Positions 1 to 12,229 of a DNA stretch of 64,000 nt are shown here, piece by piece. Source of the DNA: Drechslerella dactyloides (Eukaryota; Ascomycota; Orbiliomycetes; Orbiliales; Orbiliaceae). Location of the stretch: positions 1,364,001 to 1,428,000 of the forward strand of contig JAGTWJ010000002.1 in NCBI GenBank assembly GCA_020064725.1, in the 5' to 3' direction. Position numbers and translations under genes: made by a program. How positions within the stretch are numbered: the first letter of the stretch is position 1; each line of letters begins with the position of its first letter. The notes under the pieces are model-generated. The model did no database searches, was not told where the DNA came from, and was given only the letters and a program-made list of their open reading frames with translations.

Positions 1-1102
1 TGAATGGTGGTAGGAAAGCTACTTACGGGCCTGATTTGGCGTTTCCCGATATAAATGCGCGGGACGGAGCCAGAATCTGGCTGATGGCTGATGTTAAACC
101 CACGTAATACCATTCTAATTATTAACAATAAAGTTATACCCATTACGGAAACCAGCCGGCTTGAACGGGTCTTGATCGTAACCCAGGATCGCCGAGAGTC
201 ATCCAGCTTGATCTCACAAGCCTCAAGGTAGCGAGTTAGCACTCTCTTGGATTAACTAGCTACGATATCTACTATCATCCATCGGAACTCCAAGCGTTGG
301 TCCACGAGATAGCTACTCCCTCCGTTAAGGACTTATAAGGTAAGGTTAACAGAAACTGTTAAATCGATCGTTAACGTTCTTTGCTCGCTGGTTTACAGAC
401 ATCTACATTTGTATCTCCTATTCTAGGGTTCTTGCTTCCGAGTTGCTTGCTCGGTAGAATTTTCGCATGTTGGACATCTACACATGCCAGCCTCTGGAAC
501 CCCATTGCGTAAGCTTTCAGCGGTGTATATCTCAAAAGATAGTAGCTCCGAAGCTGTTCCGGACAGCAGCTTCCGTTCCTAGATCTCACATTTAATGCTT
601 AAGATAGGCCTATAACACAGAGAAACACAAGAATGGCAATAGCATTTGGCGGTCTATCCTACGAGACAAATGAATATTAAATGCTGGTATTGCCGATATA
701 CTTCCCTTTAGGTTGAGCTCCATATATGCATATGTCAACTAGCTACCCAAGTACTCCACTGAAAAGGGTGGGTATTTCAAAACTGCTGTAACTGTATATA
801 AGGTGAGATTGTTAAACTATTGTTATACAATCCAAAATCGTTGTCTCGCAAGCCAGACGCCTTTCTCCAAAATCCTATTTTACTCTTTTGCCGCTGTACT
901 TTCGGATAGCTTTACAGCGGATTTCTACCATTTGATTTGAAACTCGGATATATCACGATGTAATCTTTCCAATGATTGCTGTAATCGTTCACGAAGGCTG
1001 ACACTTTCCCATAGAGTAGGTATGTACCGCTTCGGATGTTACCGCATACGTATACCTGACAAGCCAGACCGGTTTGATTATACTTCCCATCAGCGCACTA
1101 TG

Positions 1103-1126
1103 CCCCTAGAAAAAATCTTCTAGGGG
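1103..1126. repeat. Perfect 9-bp inverted repeat (hairpin)
   Basis: CCCCTAGAA at 1103-1111 is the exact reverse complement of TTCTAGGGG at 1118-1126, with a 6-base loop (AAAATC). Both arms lie in AT-rich non-coding sequence. It could be a chance hairpin, a transcription-factor palindrome or the junction of two transposon ends. Nothing nearby decides between these. Confidence 0.6.
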
Positions 1127-4100
1127 GACTGGGAGAATTTGACCATGATATATAAAATCGTCCAGTAGGCCCGATATTCTCATCTCGTCAGCAACTGGCA
1201 TGGATTCGGCCGTCGATTTGTAGCCAGAGTGATAAGCTTACCCTCCTGTGGGTGCCGTTTGTCGCAATTGTAGTCTCGAGGCTGCTCTCAGTGGTGATTA
1301 ATGAATACCTTTTAAGGTCTGTATGATATCTGGCGGATGAACTATCGCCCGATGTTCCGTAGCTCTCATTGGAAGTCTGAAAATAGGCTATCAAGAGGGT
1401 CGATTTGCGGGACAAGTACCTTGAGCGATGTGGTAATCCATACGTAATTTAATGCATAATTTTTGGTGAGAGCCTGATCCGTTTAGATCTATGTCTTGCA
1501 CTAAATCATAGATATTGATCTGCAGGAAGCAGCTATGGGGATAGCTAAGTATGTAAAACGAACGAGCATATGAACTTATACCCCTCTCGAATGTTCACGC
1601 CATGCATCCATGCTACAAGTGTTCATTCCTATCCAGCTAACAATTTAGAACAGGCACATCTGAGAAATTTTCTGTTCATCATAGGAGGCGAGTATATATA
1701 TACGGAGCTAATCGCCGTCAATCTATGAACGAGTAAATAAGTATACCGGCAAAAGACGGCAGGCTGGCTTGAGGAGAACACCGGCGGGTTAGTAGCAAGA
1801 TTCCCTTCAAAGCTCGATGTCTAATTCTAGGCGCATGTAGCATTAAGGAGCACAGCCTTGGAATTATTATAAATTTATTCGCCCACCTGATGTAAAACCC
1901 AGCTTAAGCAAGCTCAACTAATATCCCGGGCCGCATTTCTACGCACGTTGCTAGTGTTTCCGCGCCCCGAACTGGACCGATAGAAAAGCATATACAACCA
2001 TGCCGTCTATTGTCTCCTTCCCAGACACTCCGGGCCGCCTACTACATTCGTAAAATTCCCAGCGGGCAAAGGACCTGAAGCCCTTGATCGAGCTAGGAAC
2101 ATCGTGACGACATAGAGACAAGGTAGAAACCAGGGATGTTCAACCTGCTTGGCCGAAAATGTTTCCGTCTGTATACATTAAGGATAGTGTCAAGCAAGCA
2201 CGGCAGGTCGCACGACAAACAGAAACAGATCTAAGAACTTCTGCGCTCAAGCGTGGGGGGAGCCAGAATTGCGGGGAAGCTCCCAGCTACGAGCCGTGGC
2301 TTTGGTTAAACCGATCATTTTAATTTGAATAACAGGGAAGCAGAAATCTGTGCGGGCTCGCAGCGCTTTGACCCCGCAAAGAGTCCAAATGAACCGTCGA
2401 CTTATAAATAGGAAATGGCAGCTGTCAGAAAAAAGGAGATTCGAGGAAAGAGGGTGTCGACATGATGCCAAACTTTTCCTCCACACCATCAGGCATTTCA
2501 TTTCGAGAGCCAGCATCCTGACAAGCGCTAGTAAGTTTTAAGCACTTGATCAAGACACATTTAGTTCATCCTAGACTTTGTGCTAAAAGTCTCGAAAGTC
2601 TGTGGCAAAATCCGAATCGATAGTAGTCTAAAGTCGTTGGGATCTATCCAGGCACGTACGACCCTCGCCTGCGGCCGTGAATGGTCGAAAACTTGGCTAC
2701 CTTGTCGTCCTGTTATCTCTGCCTGATTTTGTCAATTCCTGCAATGCCGATTTGCTGACCTGCATGCAAGCGCGGCCCGGCCTTGTTGAAGGCAGAAAAA
2801 ATTGCTCGCCGCGAATGACTCCTTGAGAAAGCAAGCAGGGAAATGAACGGCTTGCACTGCATCGTGCTTACGGCTCGGTACCTGCAGTTCGTCTTTGCTC
2901 AACGATATCCGTAGACACATGCGCATATATGTAGGTATGAAGCATATCAAGATCGATATGTATCGATACCGAATAAATCCGTAGAGCTGATAGAGCCGAG
3001 GCCCGCAAAATCGCCGGGCCACGACAAGGGCAAACCAGAGATTTCAGCCTTCGCGACCGTTGGAATGCTCGCTTATCCAAATTATTTTCCTCAGATATAC
3101 GGAGCTTCTTTGGACGAGCGACATGGACCAGGGTGACCCCATGACCTCTTGCAGAAATACGGCAAGCTTCCAAGAAGACTCCGAGGGACCCATAGCTGGA
3201 ATGATCTTAGGATTGGCAAACAGGACATTAGCGTCGGGCGCAGAGGAAAAAATCGGATGAAAAAGATCGCTTCGTTCGGTCTGTGCGGGCTGTTCCGACC
3301 AAAAGTTAGCCCACCGAATCAAAAGCCCCAACTTCACCTCCTCCAATTGAAGCGAGACGGTCTGCCGTCGCCTTGCTTTTTCCACAGACAAAGAAAAGCG
3401 GGTTTGCGCAAAAGTGGGGTCTGGAGGAGCAAAAAGGTGGTGTGCTGCGTGCATACGCAGACAGCAGCTGTCCTGGCTCGCTCGAGGAACTGTCAGAGGT
3501 GGATTACCATGTTAGCTCGACGCCGGTGAAGAACCCGTGGGCTTTGTTCAGTTCCATCTGACAAACGTAAACCCAGTCGGGACCCACGGCCTGCATCATC
3601 TATGAGAAGGTGAGTAACAAACTCCAGCTTCATGCATTTGAGAAGCTAGGAGGTAGCGAAGTATCGAGTACTTCTTTCAAGAATTAAAGCTACTTAAGTA
3701 AGGACTTAAGTATTTTGTGAAATAGACTTTATCTAAACTCGAGCAACGAGAACGATCTTCTATGCGCTCGAGATATGTTACATCGTTGTAACGGAATGTT
3801 TGCCAACATACATGTGTGCGTAGTGCGTCGTACGTCAGCCTCACGGCGCAGTATACATCGTCACAAGAACAACGGGATCTCAGTCGAGAATCACGAAGCA
3901 GAAGATCCAGGCTCACAAAATTTAAGACTGCGGACGTCACAAAATCCGCGACGCAGAGTCTGGGGCACCGAATATTCTTTTGGTGGAGGCTCACTAGCTT
4001 CCATGGGAATCGTTGAGTGCACTTCCTTGCACAAGTCGCGACACAGGTCGTCATAATAACCCACAAGTGTTACCTTAATTGCGACTTCATGCCCCTCCGT

Positions 4101-4365
4101 TCCTCAGCTGCAGAACCCACCTGCCGACGCTTGGTTTCCACCGGGCAGGCGTTCTTGCGCCCCCATCTGCAGCTGGCCATCCTTTTCTGCTTGCTTTTTT
4201 TTCTGCTTTTGGTGAAGGACTTGGCCCCAGGCCATGCGACTTGCATGTATTCGGTACATGCTCCATGTGGAGACCTCCCCGGCGCGGCTGGGGGTGGTCG
4301 GCTGCAGCTATCACTAGCGAGGCCATCCTGACCGCACTTACAAGAGGACAGGACTTTTGATACCA

Positions 4366-4373
4366 TATAAATA
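4366..4373 (+). promoter_or_regulatory. Candidate TATA box of the zinc-knuckle gene
   Basis: TATAAATA lies about 475 bases upstream of the first ATG of the zinc-knuckle gene, in an otherwise mixed-composition stretch. The distance implies a long 5' untranslated leader, so this is only a candidate. Confidence 0.25.
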
Positions 4374-4840
4374 TCATATAGACTGCAGCCACTCCTTCCG
4401 ATGCATGCATATTATAATCTCTCCCTTGCATTCATCTCATCTTGACATCTTGCGATCCCAGATATCTGCACGATACGGCTTGCGAAATAACTATCGACTG
4501 TCCAACCGTTCTCTCGACACTACGCACGTTCGGCCGGGTCCGCGACAATACCCGTGCCTTCGCCTCAGCTTAAGAAATCGGGCAGTCAAATGTGGCGCCC
4601 GTTCGACTCGTTCGGATAGACACCAACACTCGCTACTTTAATATATCCTGAATCGCGACCTGTCCCTGGTCGTTAGATTCCGATTTCGCAAGGATACAAA
4701 CCGCATCGTCTGTGAGTTACCTGCGCTGAGTTGTAATTTCAGGCTCGAAAGATGCAGGAATATATCCAAAGCACGAGCCGTAGCTGATGTTTCTATAGCG
4801 GCACCCTATGAGGACGTCCTAGGCTTCTGCGTGTGCGCAA

Positions 4841-6352
4841 ATGTGTATCGAGATCGAAATTGATAAAGTTTCGACGGTATCTTCATCGACAACCACTGTT
4901 GCAAGACGAGCTACACCAAAGACCAAAATGAGCAGCACATCCTCAGAGCAAGGGAGGGCACCTCCCTCCCATCGGTCCGTCGGATCTCGCTCCCCAGAAT
5001 CCAAGAGGTCTCCTCAGCCCATCGTGGTGGAGCGATCATCTCCATCCCCTCCGAAGCCCGGCCCTTCCGTCTTGAAACGAGCACTGTCTAGGAGTCCGAA
5101 GGGAGACAAAACCGTCAAGTTTGCAGTGGACGACTACGACCGACCTCTGTCGCCAACCCAGATGCATCAGAAGAAGCAGTCTCCCAAGATCGCAGGGCAT
5201 CCCCGCAGAGCGGATATGAAAGACAATGTGACAGGCTTTCCCACAAACGGTTGCGGTCACGGAGATTTTACTTTGTTCCCGTCACCTTTGCCCTCGCCTC
5301 CGCAGTCACCCCTCTTCATGCCCCTGCCTCCACCAAAGTCTTACATGGACGAGGAGGCTAGGATGAGAGCTCGCCAGAGGCGACTCGAAGAAGAGATCGC
5401 AGAGTTGACCCGTCGTGCGGTAGCTCGCGAGGCCAACCATCGTGAACAGATGCGCCGCCGGGTGGTTGAATTTGAAACATCCGCTCGGGAGGACAAGCGA
5501 AGCAGGGAAATCGACATCGAGGGTTCGTTCTCTCGTAGGGTGGCAACCAGGAGACGATCTGATGATGGGTCCATCGATCTGTCCTCTTCACCCCGTCATG
5601 TATCACCCCGTCCTTCCAAGGAAAAGACCTTTAGTGCGCGCTTCACGGGAGCCTTCTCGGCCTCGCATGAACGCAACGGCTTTTTCCCCACCCCACTCCC
5701 CTCCCCTGCCGTTTCACAGGTCCGTACCACTGTGCATTTCGAGACAGCCTCTCGCCCGCTCTCGCGTCGCCAGAGTCATTCCCCCACGCGCCGCTCGCAG
5801 ATGTCGCTGAGCCCCCGCGGTGAGTGTTACAGGCCGCGCTCGCTTGATAGCATGGCGACGCCAGCACTGTTTGCCCCGTCGTCATTGCCGCTGCCGTCGT
5901 CGGTACAGATGCCATCAGACTTCCAATCCCCACGTGGCCGTTCTGCAACACCCGCTGACAACCGTGCTCGCGGAAGGTCACCATCGCCCGCCGACTCAAT
6001 CTGTGCGGTTGTCGGTGGTCCGGATGCCGAGGAGGAGTTGGTTTCTTCCTCCGATATAGAGATGACGGACGATGGCCACAGCGCCGACAGTACTGGCGGC
6101 GACAGTGATGAGGATAACACCTCCACGACTACTTCCTCCGCTCCCTGCCGCGACAGACGACAGTGCGAGCGTTGTGGTCTCTTTGGCCACGAGCTTGCTG
6201 AATGTCAGACGCCGGCGCTTACCCTGCCTCCGCGTAGGAACAGGAAGCGGGAATGGGAGCCGGAGAGCCCGCGGAAGGATGAGACCCCCGAAGGGCCACC
6301 TGCCAAAGGACTCCGTCATGTCAAGTGGATGCATTTCGGAAACCAGGCCTGA
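4841..6352 (+). CDS. CCHC zinc-knuckle protein, Pro/Ser-rich
   Basis: An intronless 503-codon frame. Most of the protein is low-complexity, rich in Ser, Pro and Arg, with many SP dipeptides that could be phosphorylation sites. A charged, probably helical or coiled-coil segment (about residues 165-225, rich in Glu and Arg) lies in the middle. Near the C terminus is a zinc knuckle of CX2CX4HX4C form: Cys442, Cys445, His450 and Cys455. Such knuckles bind single-stranded RNA or DNA in retroviral nucleocapsids and in cellular RNA-binding proteins. An acidic Ser/Asp/Thr-rich stretch precedes it and a basic RNRKR patch follows, fitting nucleic-acid binding, though this is inference. The second ATG at 4928 (residue 30) has A at -3 and a better start context than 4841, so the real protein may be 474 residues. 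I do not recognise an orthologue. The frame is long and its codon use looks coding. Confidence 0.8.
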   Translation: MCIEIEIDKVSTVSSSTTTVARRATPKTKMSSTSSEQGRAPPSHRSVGSRSPESKRSPQPIVVERSSPSPPKPGPSVLKRALSRSPKGDKTVKFAVDDYDRPLSPTQMHQKKQSPKIAGHPRRADMKDNVTGFPTNGCGHGDFTLFPSPLPSPPQSPLFMPLPPPKSYMDEEARMRARQRRLEEEIAELTRRAVAREANHREQMRRRVVEFETSAREDKRSREIDIEGSFSRRVATRRRSDDGSIDLSSSPRHVSPRPSKEKTFSARFTGAFSASHERNGFFPTPLPSPAVSQVRTTVHFETASRPLSRRQSHSPTRRSQMSLSPRGECYRPRSLDSMATPALFAPSSLPLPSSVQMPSDFQSPRGRSATPADNRARGRSPSPADSICAVVGGPDAEEELVSSSDIEMTDDGHSADSTGGDSDEDNTSTTTSSAPCRDRRQCERCGLFGHELAECQTPALTLPPRRNRKREWEPESPRKDETPEGPPAKGLRHVKWMHFGNQA

Positions 6353-9300
6353 TACCTACTTTACCCTTTACTTCTTGAACTTTTTCTGTCTTACCTTCGT
6401 ACGATATATATCATATGCCGCTATAACCTCCTCCCACATCAGAGTGCTCTCAGGTCAGTTTGGATATATTGTCAGGTGCGGAAGTTCTAGTTAACGCCAG
6501 TGGTTCCACAAGCACGTCCTTCATTTTACGCTCGCATCATCTTGTGTTACATTCCCGTCTACCATCTCCAACACACTCTTTGTGTTGTTTTTTTCGAATC
6601 AGCTTTTTTGTCTTGATGTCCAGGTTCTCGACGATGCATGCTTTTCTCATTCGTTATTTTATTGCCTGTCTGTTGTTTCCAGTCTGGAATAAGCAATCAG
6701 ACTCTGCAATGTCGGTCGCTCTTCAACCCTACTAATAGTCTTAGCTTTCTTTTTTACCCCGTCTTTTTCCACAGTTCGTTCAATCTGTGTTCTTCTACCC
6801 CCCTCAGCTCGCACTCAATGTTCTTTGCTTGTCATCCATCTGTTAAACCTGTTTTCGTTGTCTCTTTTAGTGGAACTTTCTAGCATATATATCTTTCTGG
6901 GTCGTCACACGCTCCCTATAGTTATTTCATTTGTTTCCGGATCTGTACCGCCATCACTTCTATCCTTAGTTTGACATTTTGGTGTTTAGTGTGAGTTATG
7001 TCAGCCTTCGACATCCTCAGGCATGGGCGGGGATTTTGGCTCCATGTTAGTGTTTGCAGCTGGAGGTATATTTCAAATTCGGGTCCTTTCCTTGTCTTGG
7101 TGGGTTTGGAGTCCGGTGTTCAGGCGCAATAAGGCGTTGCTCGATCACTGTTGCTTATTTTATTTTTAGTTTCCTCATAATTTTGGCTGGGTTGATTTCA
7201 TTTGTTCTTTACATTTCTGTCGATTTATCTCTCCTGTAATAGCAGATACCAAGGCATGTACATGGTTTTCTTATTCCCGGTGGGCTTCTCCAAATTCAAG
7301 TTTTGTGCCATTAGCATCATGTAATACCCTGTGCACTTATACCGAGGTGCTTCTGTTCCTGGTTTTCTCTACCAGATACACTACTATGTTTCGGAATATG
7401 TCTGAAAATTACCCCGCCATGGCTAGAGTGCTGCAAGTTCTAACTGTAAAGGAAAAGATCATGTAATTACTTAGATGTTTCATGTGTATTCTCTTTTGAG
7501 ATTCATATTTTTCTGTTGCCTCGCACCGATATCCTGTATACCCAACAAAACATCCTGTAATCACATAATGTCCTTCCCCTCATGCCGGTCTCTCCATTTT
7601 CACTGAATAAAAATCCCAGACGCTGGTGCCGACAAGAATCAATGCAATAGAAACATCGGTTATAGGATTACTGAAATACCAACAGTGACTCTAGGCTCGC
7701 ACCTGGTGATCTGACGATCTAGATGCAGCTGATTTTCTGCATGCTTCCTCGTGATTGATGACAACTATATCAAATTTTACAAGTACATACTTCAAGTAAC
7801 CGAAATGACTAAGACAGGCACCGACGCGGACCAGAAACAGGAACGTAGTACCACCGAGGTACGGCGAAGCCGCTTGACAAGTCCCCGGATTAGACAGTGC
7901 CCATAGGTTTAAAGGAGTACGTGGCCATACGAAGCGCCCAACGGCTATCCATTTATCAAGCAAGGCAGCAACCTTGCTCATATTTTTCGTGGCTTATAAG
8001 GGGACCCACAAGTTAACATGACGGAGTGGCTAAGTACCGGTATCAGCTTGTAAAAGCGACATCGTTCTTTCTAATTCCATGATTTGCAAGATGCATGCTT
8101 GCTGCATTAAGGAGCGGGTCAGCGACAGGCATTCCTGCATGCTAAGGTGCGAGCCTGCCCTTGCGCCCAACTCTCCACCCTTGTAATTATCAACAGGAGT
8201 GTGGTTCGACTTTTCCACGGTAGCGCTGATATTTCCTTCTCGAGAACGTGCCAAAAAAGCTCCGCATGGTTCCGAATATCCAACTACAGCAGTTTTCGCA
8301 AGCACGCACCAACGCAATACTCTGCGACGCGGAAATATCTAAAATATCTGACATCCTGGATAACGCTGATTTTCGCAAGGTAGCATAGAGGTATAGCATC
8401 TGTTACCTATTCCGGTCCCATTTCCCATTTCTATTAAGTTTATCGATAAGGTCATGAATAAGAAGCATGTGAACAGTATCCTCTTGGCGCTTTTCGCTTT
8501 TGGTCTGGCGGCATGCGCACCCATGTCTTCATGCATATGCATGCAGCAGGAATTCATCAATCACAGCCCAACATTTTAAGACAGATCAAGTCGGTGAGGT
8601 GCGGGGCCTTGCAGTCTGTCTATCGTCGGCAGAGATGGCAAAGCTAAGCACCTGCAAGTCATGTCCGTCAGCCGCTGCTACCTTGCCATGTTGCAGGAGA
8701 GACCGTGTAACCATCTTAACTCGGATATTGTAATATTGTGAGGTCTGAATTTTAGCTACCAACGGGGCCTGGCTTCACTCCCATGAATGACTGATCCTAA
8801 AATCGAGAAGACATCGCCGTAATCAACACAACAGCGAACAAAAAAAGCACGACAAAATTAAAAGACTGACTGCAGAAATTAGAACGTGATAAGCTCACCT
8901 GGTAGCTGCTCTTGCATGAGCCTCCGGATCCATTCGGGGTCCCGCATGCAGGGTGTTGCGGCAACGCAAGCCTCTCATCAGGCCAGCCAACAACGTCACG
9001 ACGGCGCACTGAACCCCACGCCTGATATCTTATCGATATATCACGCCTACAGACGCCGGCTTGTGGATGAGAAATATGATCGATCGATGGAAACCGATGA
9101 AGAGTCATGTTCTCGACAATAGCATCAGACCGTCCATTTCTAGGATCAGGAGCCCCGGTGCCTTGCAGGCATGTTACCCCTGCAGCCTCGCTTCTCGCGG
9201 AGAATTTACAAAAAGCCACCTTGTGAAGTCGACCAGGCCTCATATCAGGTCTCGTGGCCCGCGGACGAGGGTCGACGACTGTGCCGCGTTCCCTATATTT

Positions 9301-9600
9301 ATATTTTATATTCGGTTATTTAGAGTGAGAATAGTACCCGATGGCTTACCGTGACGTAACAAGCCAAAGGGGTGACATAAAATAGGTGGTGGGAGAGACA
9401 TCAACCAAGCTAACGCAGGGGTCGTCGCTCGATAGCCTCGTGTGATAATTTAATGATAAGCAGCGCTGCAGCCGTCTGCGGATATCCAACTAAATATGGC
9501 ATGGTGATATACTATACATGTAGAGCAAACGGTGAAATGTAAACAAGCATACTCCAATCTAACTCGCCCATCAATATCCCAAGATGTTTACACATCCGCC
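6353..9600. other. Non-coding: T-rich 3' tract, then gene-free
   Basis: From 6353 to about 7600 the plus strand is strikingly rich in T, with runs such as those near 6583-6610 and 7140-7200. This fits a long 3' untranslated region of the zinc-knuckle gene or a non-coding transcript. From about 7640 to 9600 only short, unconvincing frames are present. Confidence 0.5.
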
Positions 9601-11268
9601 TTAAAACTTGGCCCTCGGCCCGTCTTGTTTCGCATGCATGAAGGGGCTGTCCCTGGTGCGGCTGATGACGCGTCGAACGTCCGCATCGGTGATCGGCCTC
9701 GCCTCGATGGCAGGGTTGTATCCAATATGCTGCTTCCATCCTCCCGGCCCGCTGCCGTCGCTCTTCAGCCCTTCCTTCAGATCCTGTCGCCTAAGTACGC
9801 TGACGACGCAGGCACCTCCCAACCCGAGATTCTGTGAGACTGCGAAATCCACGCCCCGTCCGTCGCCGTTATACAGGCGGTTGGTTGCCCATCCACGTAG
9901 GTGCCAAACTAGTTCGGCGGCCTGCGCGATACCCGTTGCGCCGAGAGGATGACCCTTGGAGATCAGTCCGCCGGAAGGATTGACGATACACTGCCCGCCG
10001 TACGTGATGTCGCCACGACGGACCATCTCGTGCGCATGCCCGTGCTCACACAGCCCCAGCGCGTCGATGACGACCATCTCGTTGGCTGAGAAGCAGTCAT
10101 GGACCTCGATAATCTTGGCTTGTTTGGGATCCGTAACGCCAGCCTCCTTGTACGCAACCTGCGCGGCACGTACGGTCATTTCGGAGCCAACAAGCGAGAT
10201 CGCCGAGTTGGAGTATAGATCAGGTGAGTCTGTGGTGAGTGACTGTCCGGCGATGAGGATCGCCCGAGCGGCAAGCTCTGGGTGGGATTTCAAGAATGTC
10301 TCATTGACGAGAACGGCGGCTGCAGCACCATCCGACGTCGGACAGCTAGGAAGTGATAGAAAAACATGGTTAGCATCTATGAATAACATGACTGTTTTCA
10401 CATAAGTCGGATCTATGGGAAGTAACGACGTACCACTGTAGTTTGGTCAGCGGTTCGTGGATCTTGGGGCTTTTAAGGATCTGATCCAGCGAGTAGACAT
10501 CCTGAAACTGGCTGTACGGGTTCTTGACGCTGTGCGCATGGTTGACCCTTGCAATCTCTGCGAAATCTTCGACCGTCGCGCCGAACTTTTCCATATACTC
10601 TTTTCCGGCATTGCCAAAGAGCTGCGGGGCGCTGGGCACCTTAGGGGCGATGCCACGGGTCTCCGCCAGCTTGTACATGGTCATGTCTAGCGGGTTGGTC
10701 CGGTCGTCAAATTTGCTAGAAAGCGAGCCCGGTGCCATTTTCTCGAAGCCAACCACCAGCGCGCAGTTGACGGCTCCATGCTGTAGCCATTGACGAGCCA
10801 TGAATAGCCCGGTAGAGCCGGTAGAGCAGTTGTTATTTACGTTCAGGATAGGGATTTGCGTCATTCCTGCGGAATTTTGTCAGCTGTGGTCGGGCTTTGG
10901 GAAATGTAATTTATCTGCGACTAGAGGACATCCAATGGCCATTTTCTCTATCGCGAAAGGCTATGTTTTATGCACCAAATTGATATATACGGAACATGTG
11001 TCTTCTGTAGAGAAATTTGATATTCCTAAACACAGACGTCGTTGGGATGTCACTAACCGAACTGGTAGAAAACGCGCTGGCCGCAAGTGCTGTCGCCATA
11101 CGCGTAGCAGGCGACGCCTTGCTCAACGTCGTCGTAATTGATACCAGCGTCGACCATGGCCTTCACGCCGGCCTCGAAGCCCATCTCCGGGTAATCGACC
11201 AGCCCACGAGGCTTGATGAACTTGGTCATGCCGACCCCGACGATGTATACATTCTGCTTATTCGCCAT
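9601..11268 (-). CDS. SCPx-type thiolase (acetyl-CoA acyltransferase), peroxisomal type
   Basis: Three exons: 11268-11058, 10866-10434 and 10345-9601, giving 462 residues. Phase and sequence are continuous across both introns (191 and 88 bp); intron 2 has a GCTAAC branch point. The protein belongs to the sterol-carrier-protein-X thiolases, which cleave 3-ketoacyl-CoA to acetyl-CoA and a shortened acyl-CoA, usually in peroxisomes. It lacks the SCP2 lipid-transfer domain of animal SCPx. Key sites are the nucleophile Cys84 in NNNCSTGS, His297 in the HDCFS motif, and His347 in GHPLGATG. The glycine-rich end motif GLGGACVV follows, with Cys394. The C-terminal tripeptide is AKF, not a canonical SKL-like PTS1, so import by that signal is uncertain. 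The start has A at -3 and begins directly with the family's N-terminal strand (VYIVGVGMT). Its neighbour to the right is divergently transcribed. Confidence 0.95.
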
Positions 11269-12229
11269 GTTTGCTGATAAAAGTGAGGCTCTGCACTGGT
11301 GGTGCGGGACTGGTACGACGGTTGCACAACTGTGACACGAGGTCGATATATCTCGGGGCAGAAGTGGTGTAGGTGGCGGAAATTTGTCGTTCAGTGAGAA
11401 GAAGTCTGCGACATGACTCGATCAAGACTGATATATACCTCGCGGTTGTAAGACTCGGCTTCCAGGTGGATATCCAGATGGAGCGACGCAGCGTAAGATG
11501 CCGCGGCTGGAAGCGAATCACAAGCGTTCCCCGGACTTTCAACCTTAACCGGCCGCGGCATATTTTCTGGAGCGCATTGATCTTGATTTCCAACCTCCCG
11601 GCCTCTGTAAAACCCCAGATAACTTCCCCACATCTGCTCAAGGCCTAGCCGTGGATATCGAATCGCCAAAGGAAGTATTTCATGGTGTGCAGATGTGCGG
11701 GCGAATGTTTGGAGGCCGATAACTGTCACACAGTGCTGACACGTGATATGTTGGAATTTGTAGTCGCAACGCAGATGCCGCTGCTTTGCCAATTGCCCCG
11801 CCCTCCTCCATCCAACGGACATGATGTTCCTGAACTGCGGTTCCTCCTGGTCAGTACGTCAATGCACCGATCCTGCATCTGCACATGCAATCAGGGCTAT
11901 GCGACACCAAACTCAACGTCAAATCTTGCGATCCCCCCGCAGATATGTCCGATGCTGGACGCGCATCCTAGAACTCCAGCAGCCGTTGCCATCTGGACAA
12001 TGTAGATTTCCTCGTGGGACAGAATATTTACCATATCCATATTTCGATTTCCAGCCTCTCATATCTGCCCTGTACCTGAAATTTAGACAATCCAAGTCAG
12101 AGCGCACTTCGCTATGGATTCATCCAGCATCTTCAACAATCAATGATAAATTAATTGTTCCAGCCAGCGAAAACATTGCACCTTGATTTAATCGGACCAT
12201 CGAGAAGACCCCTCCAGACGTAGCCAGGC
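11269..12229. other. Divergent intergenic region
   Basis: This 961-base gap separates the divergently transcribed thiolase and membrane-protein genes and must hold both promoters. TA-rich steps near 11430 (ATATATAC) and 12100-12180 are possible core-promoter elements. I found no further gene and no convincing CCTCGG fatty-acid-response motif. Confidence 0.45.

Larger units (their letters stand above)
1..4840. other. Gene-free region (left desert)
   Basis: I see no convincing gene here. Open frames are short, overlap on both strands (for example around 3044-3529) and resemble no family I know. The first 2.2 kb is rich in A+T and TpA steps. A perfect hairpin lies at 1103-1126. The right end, from about 4360, is probably the promoter of the zinc-knuckle gene. 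Confidence 0.6.
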
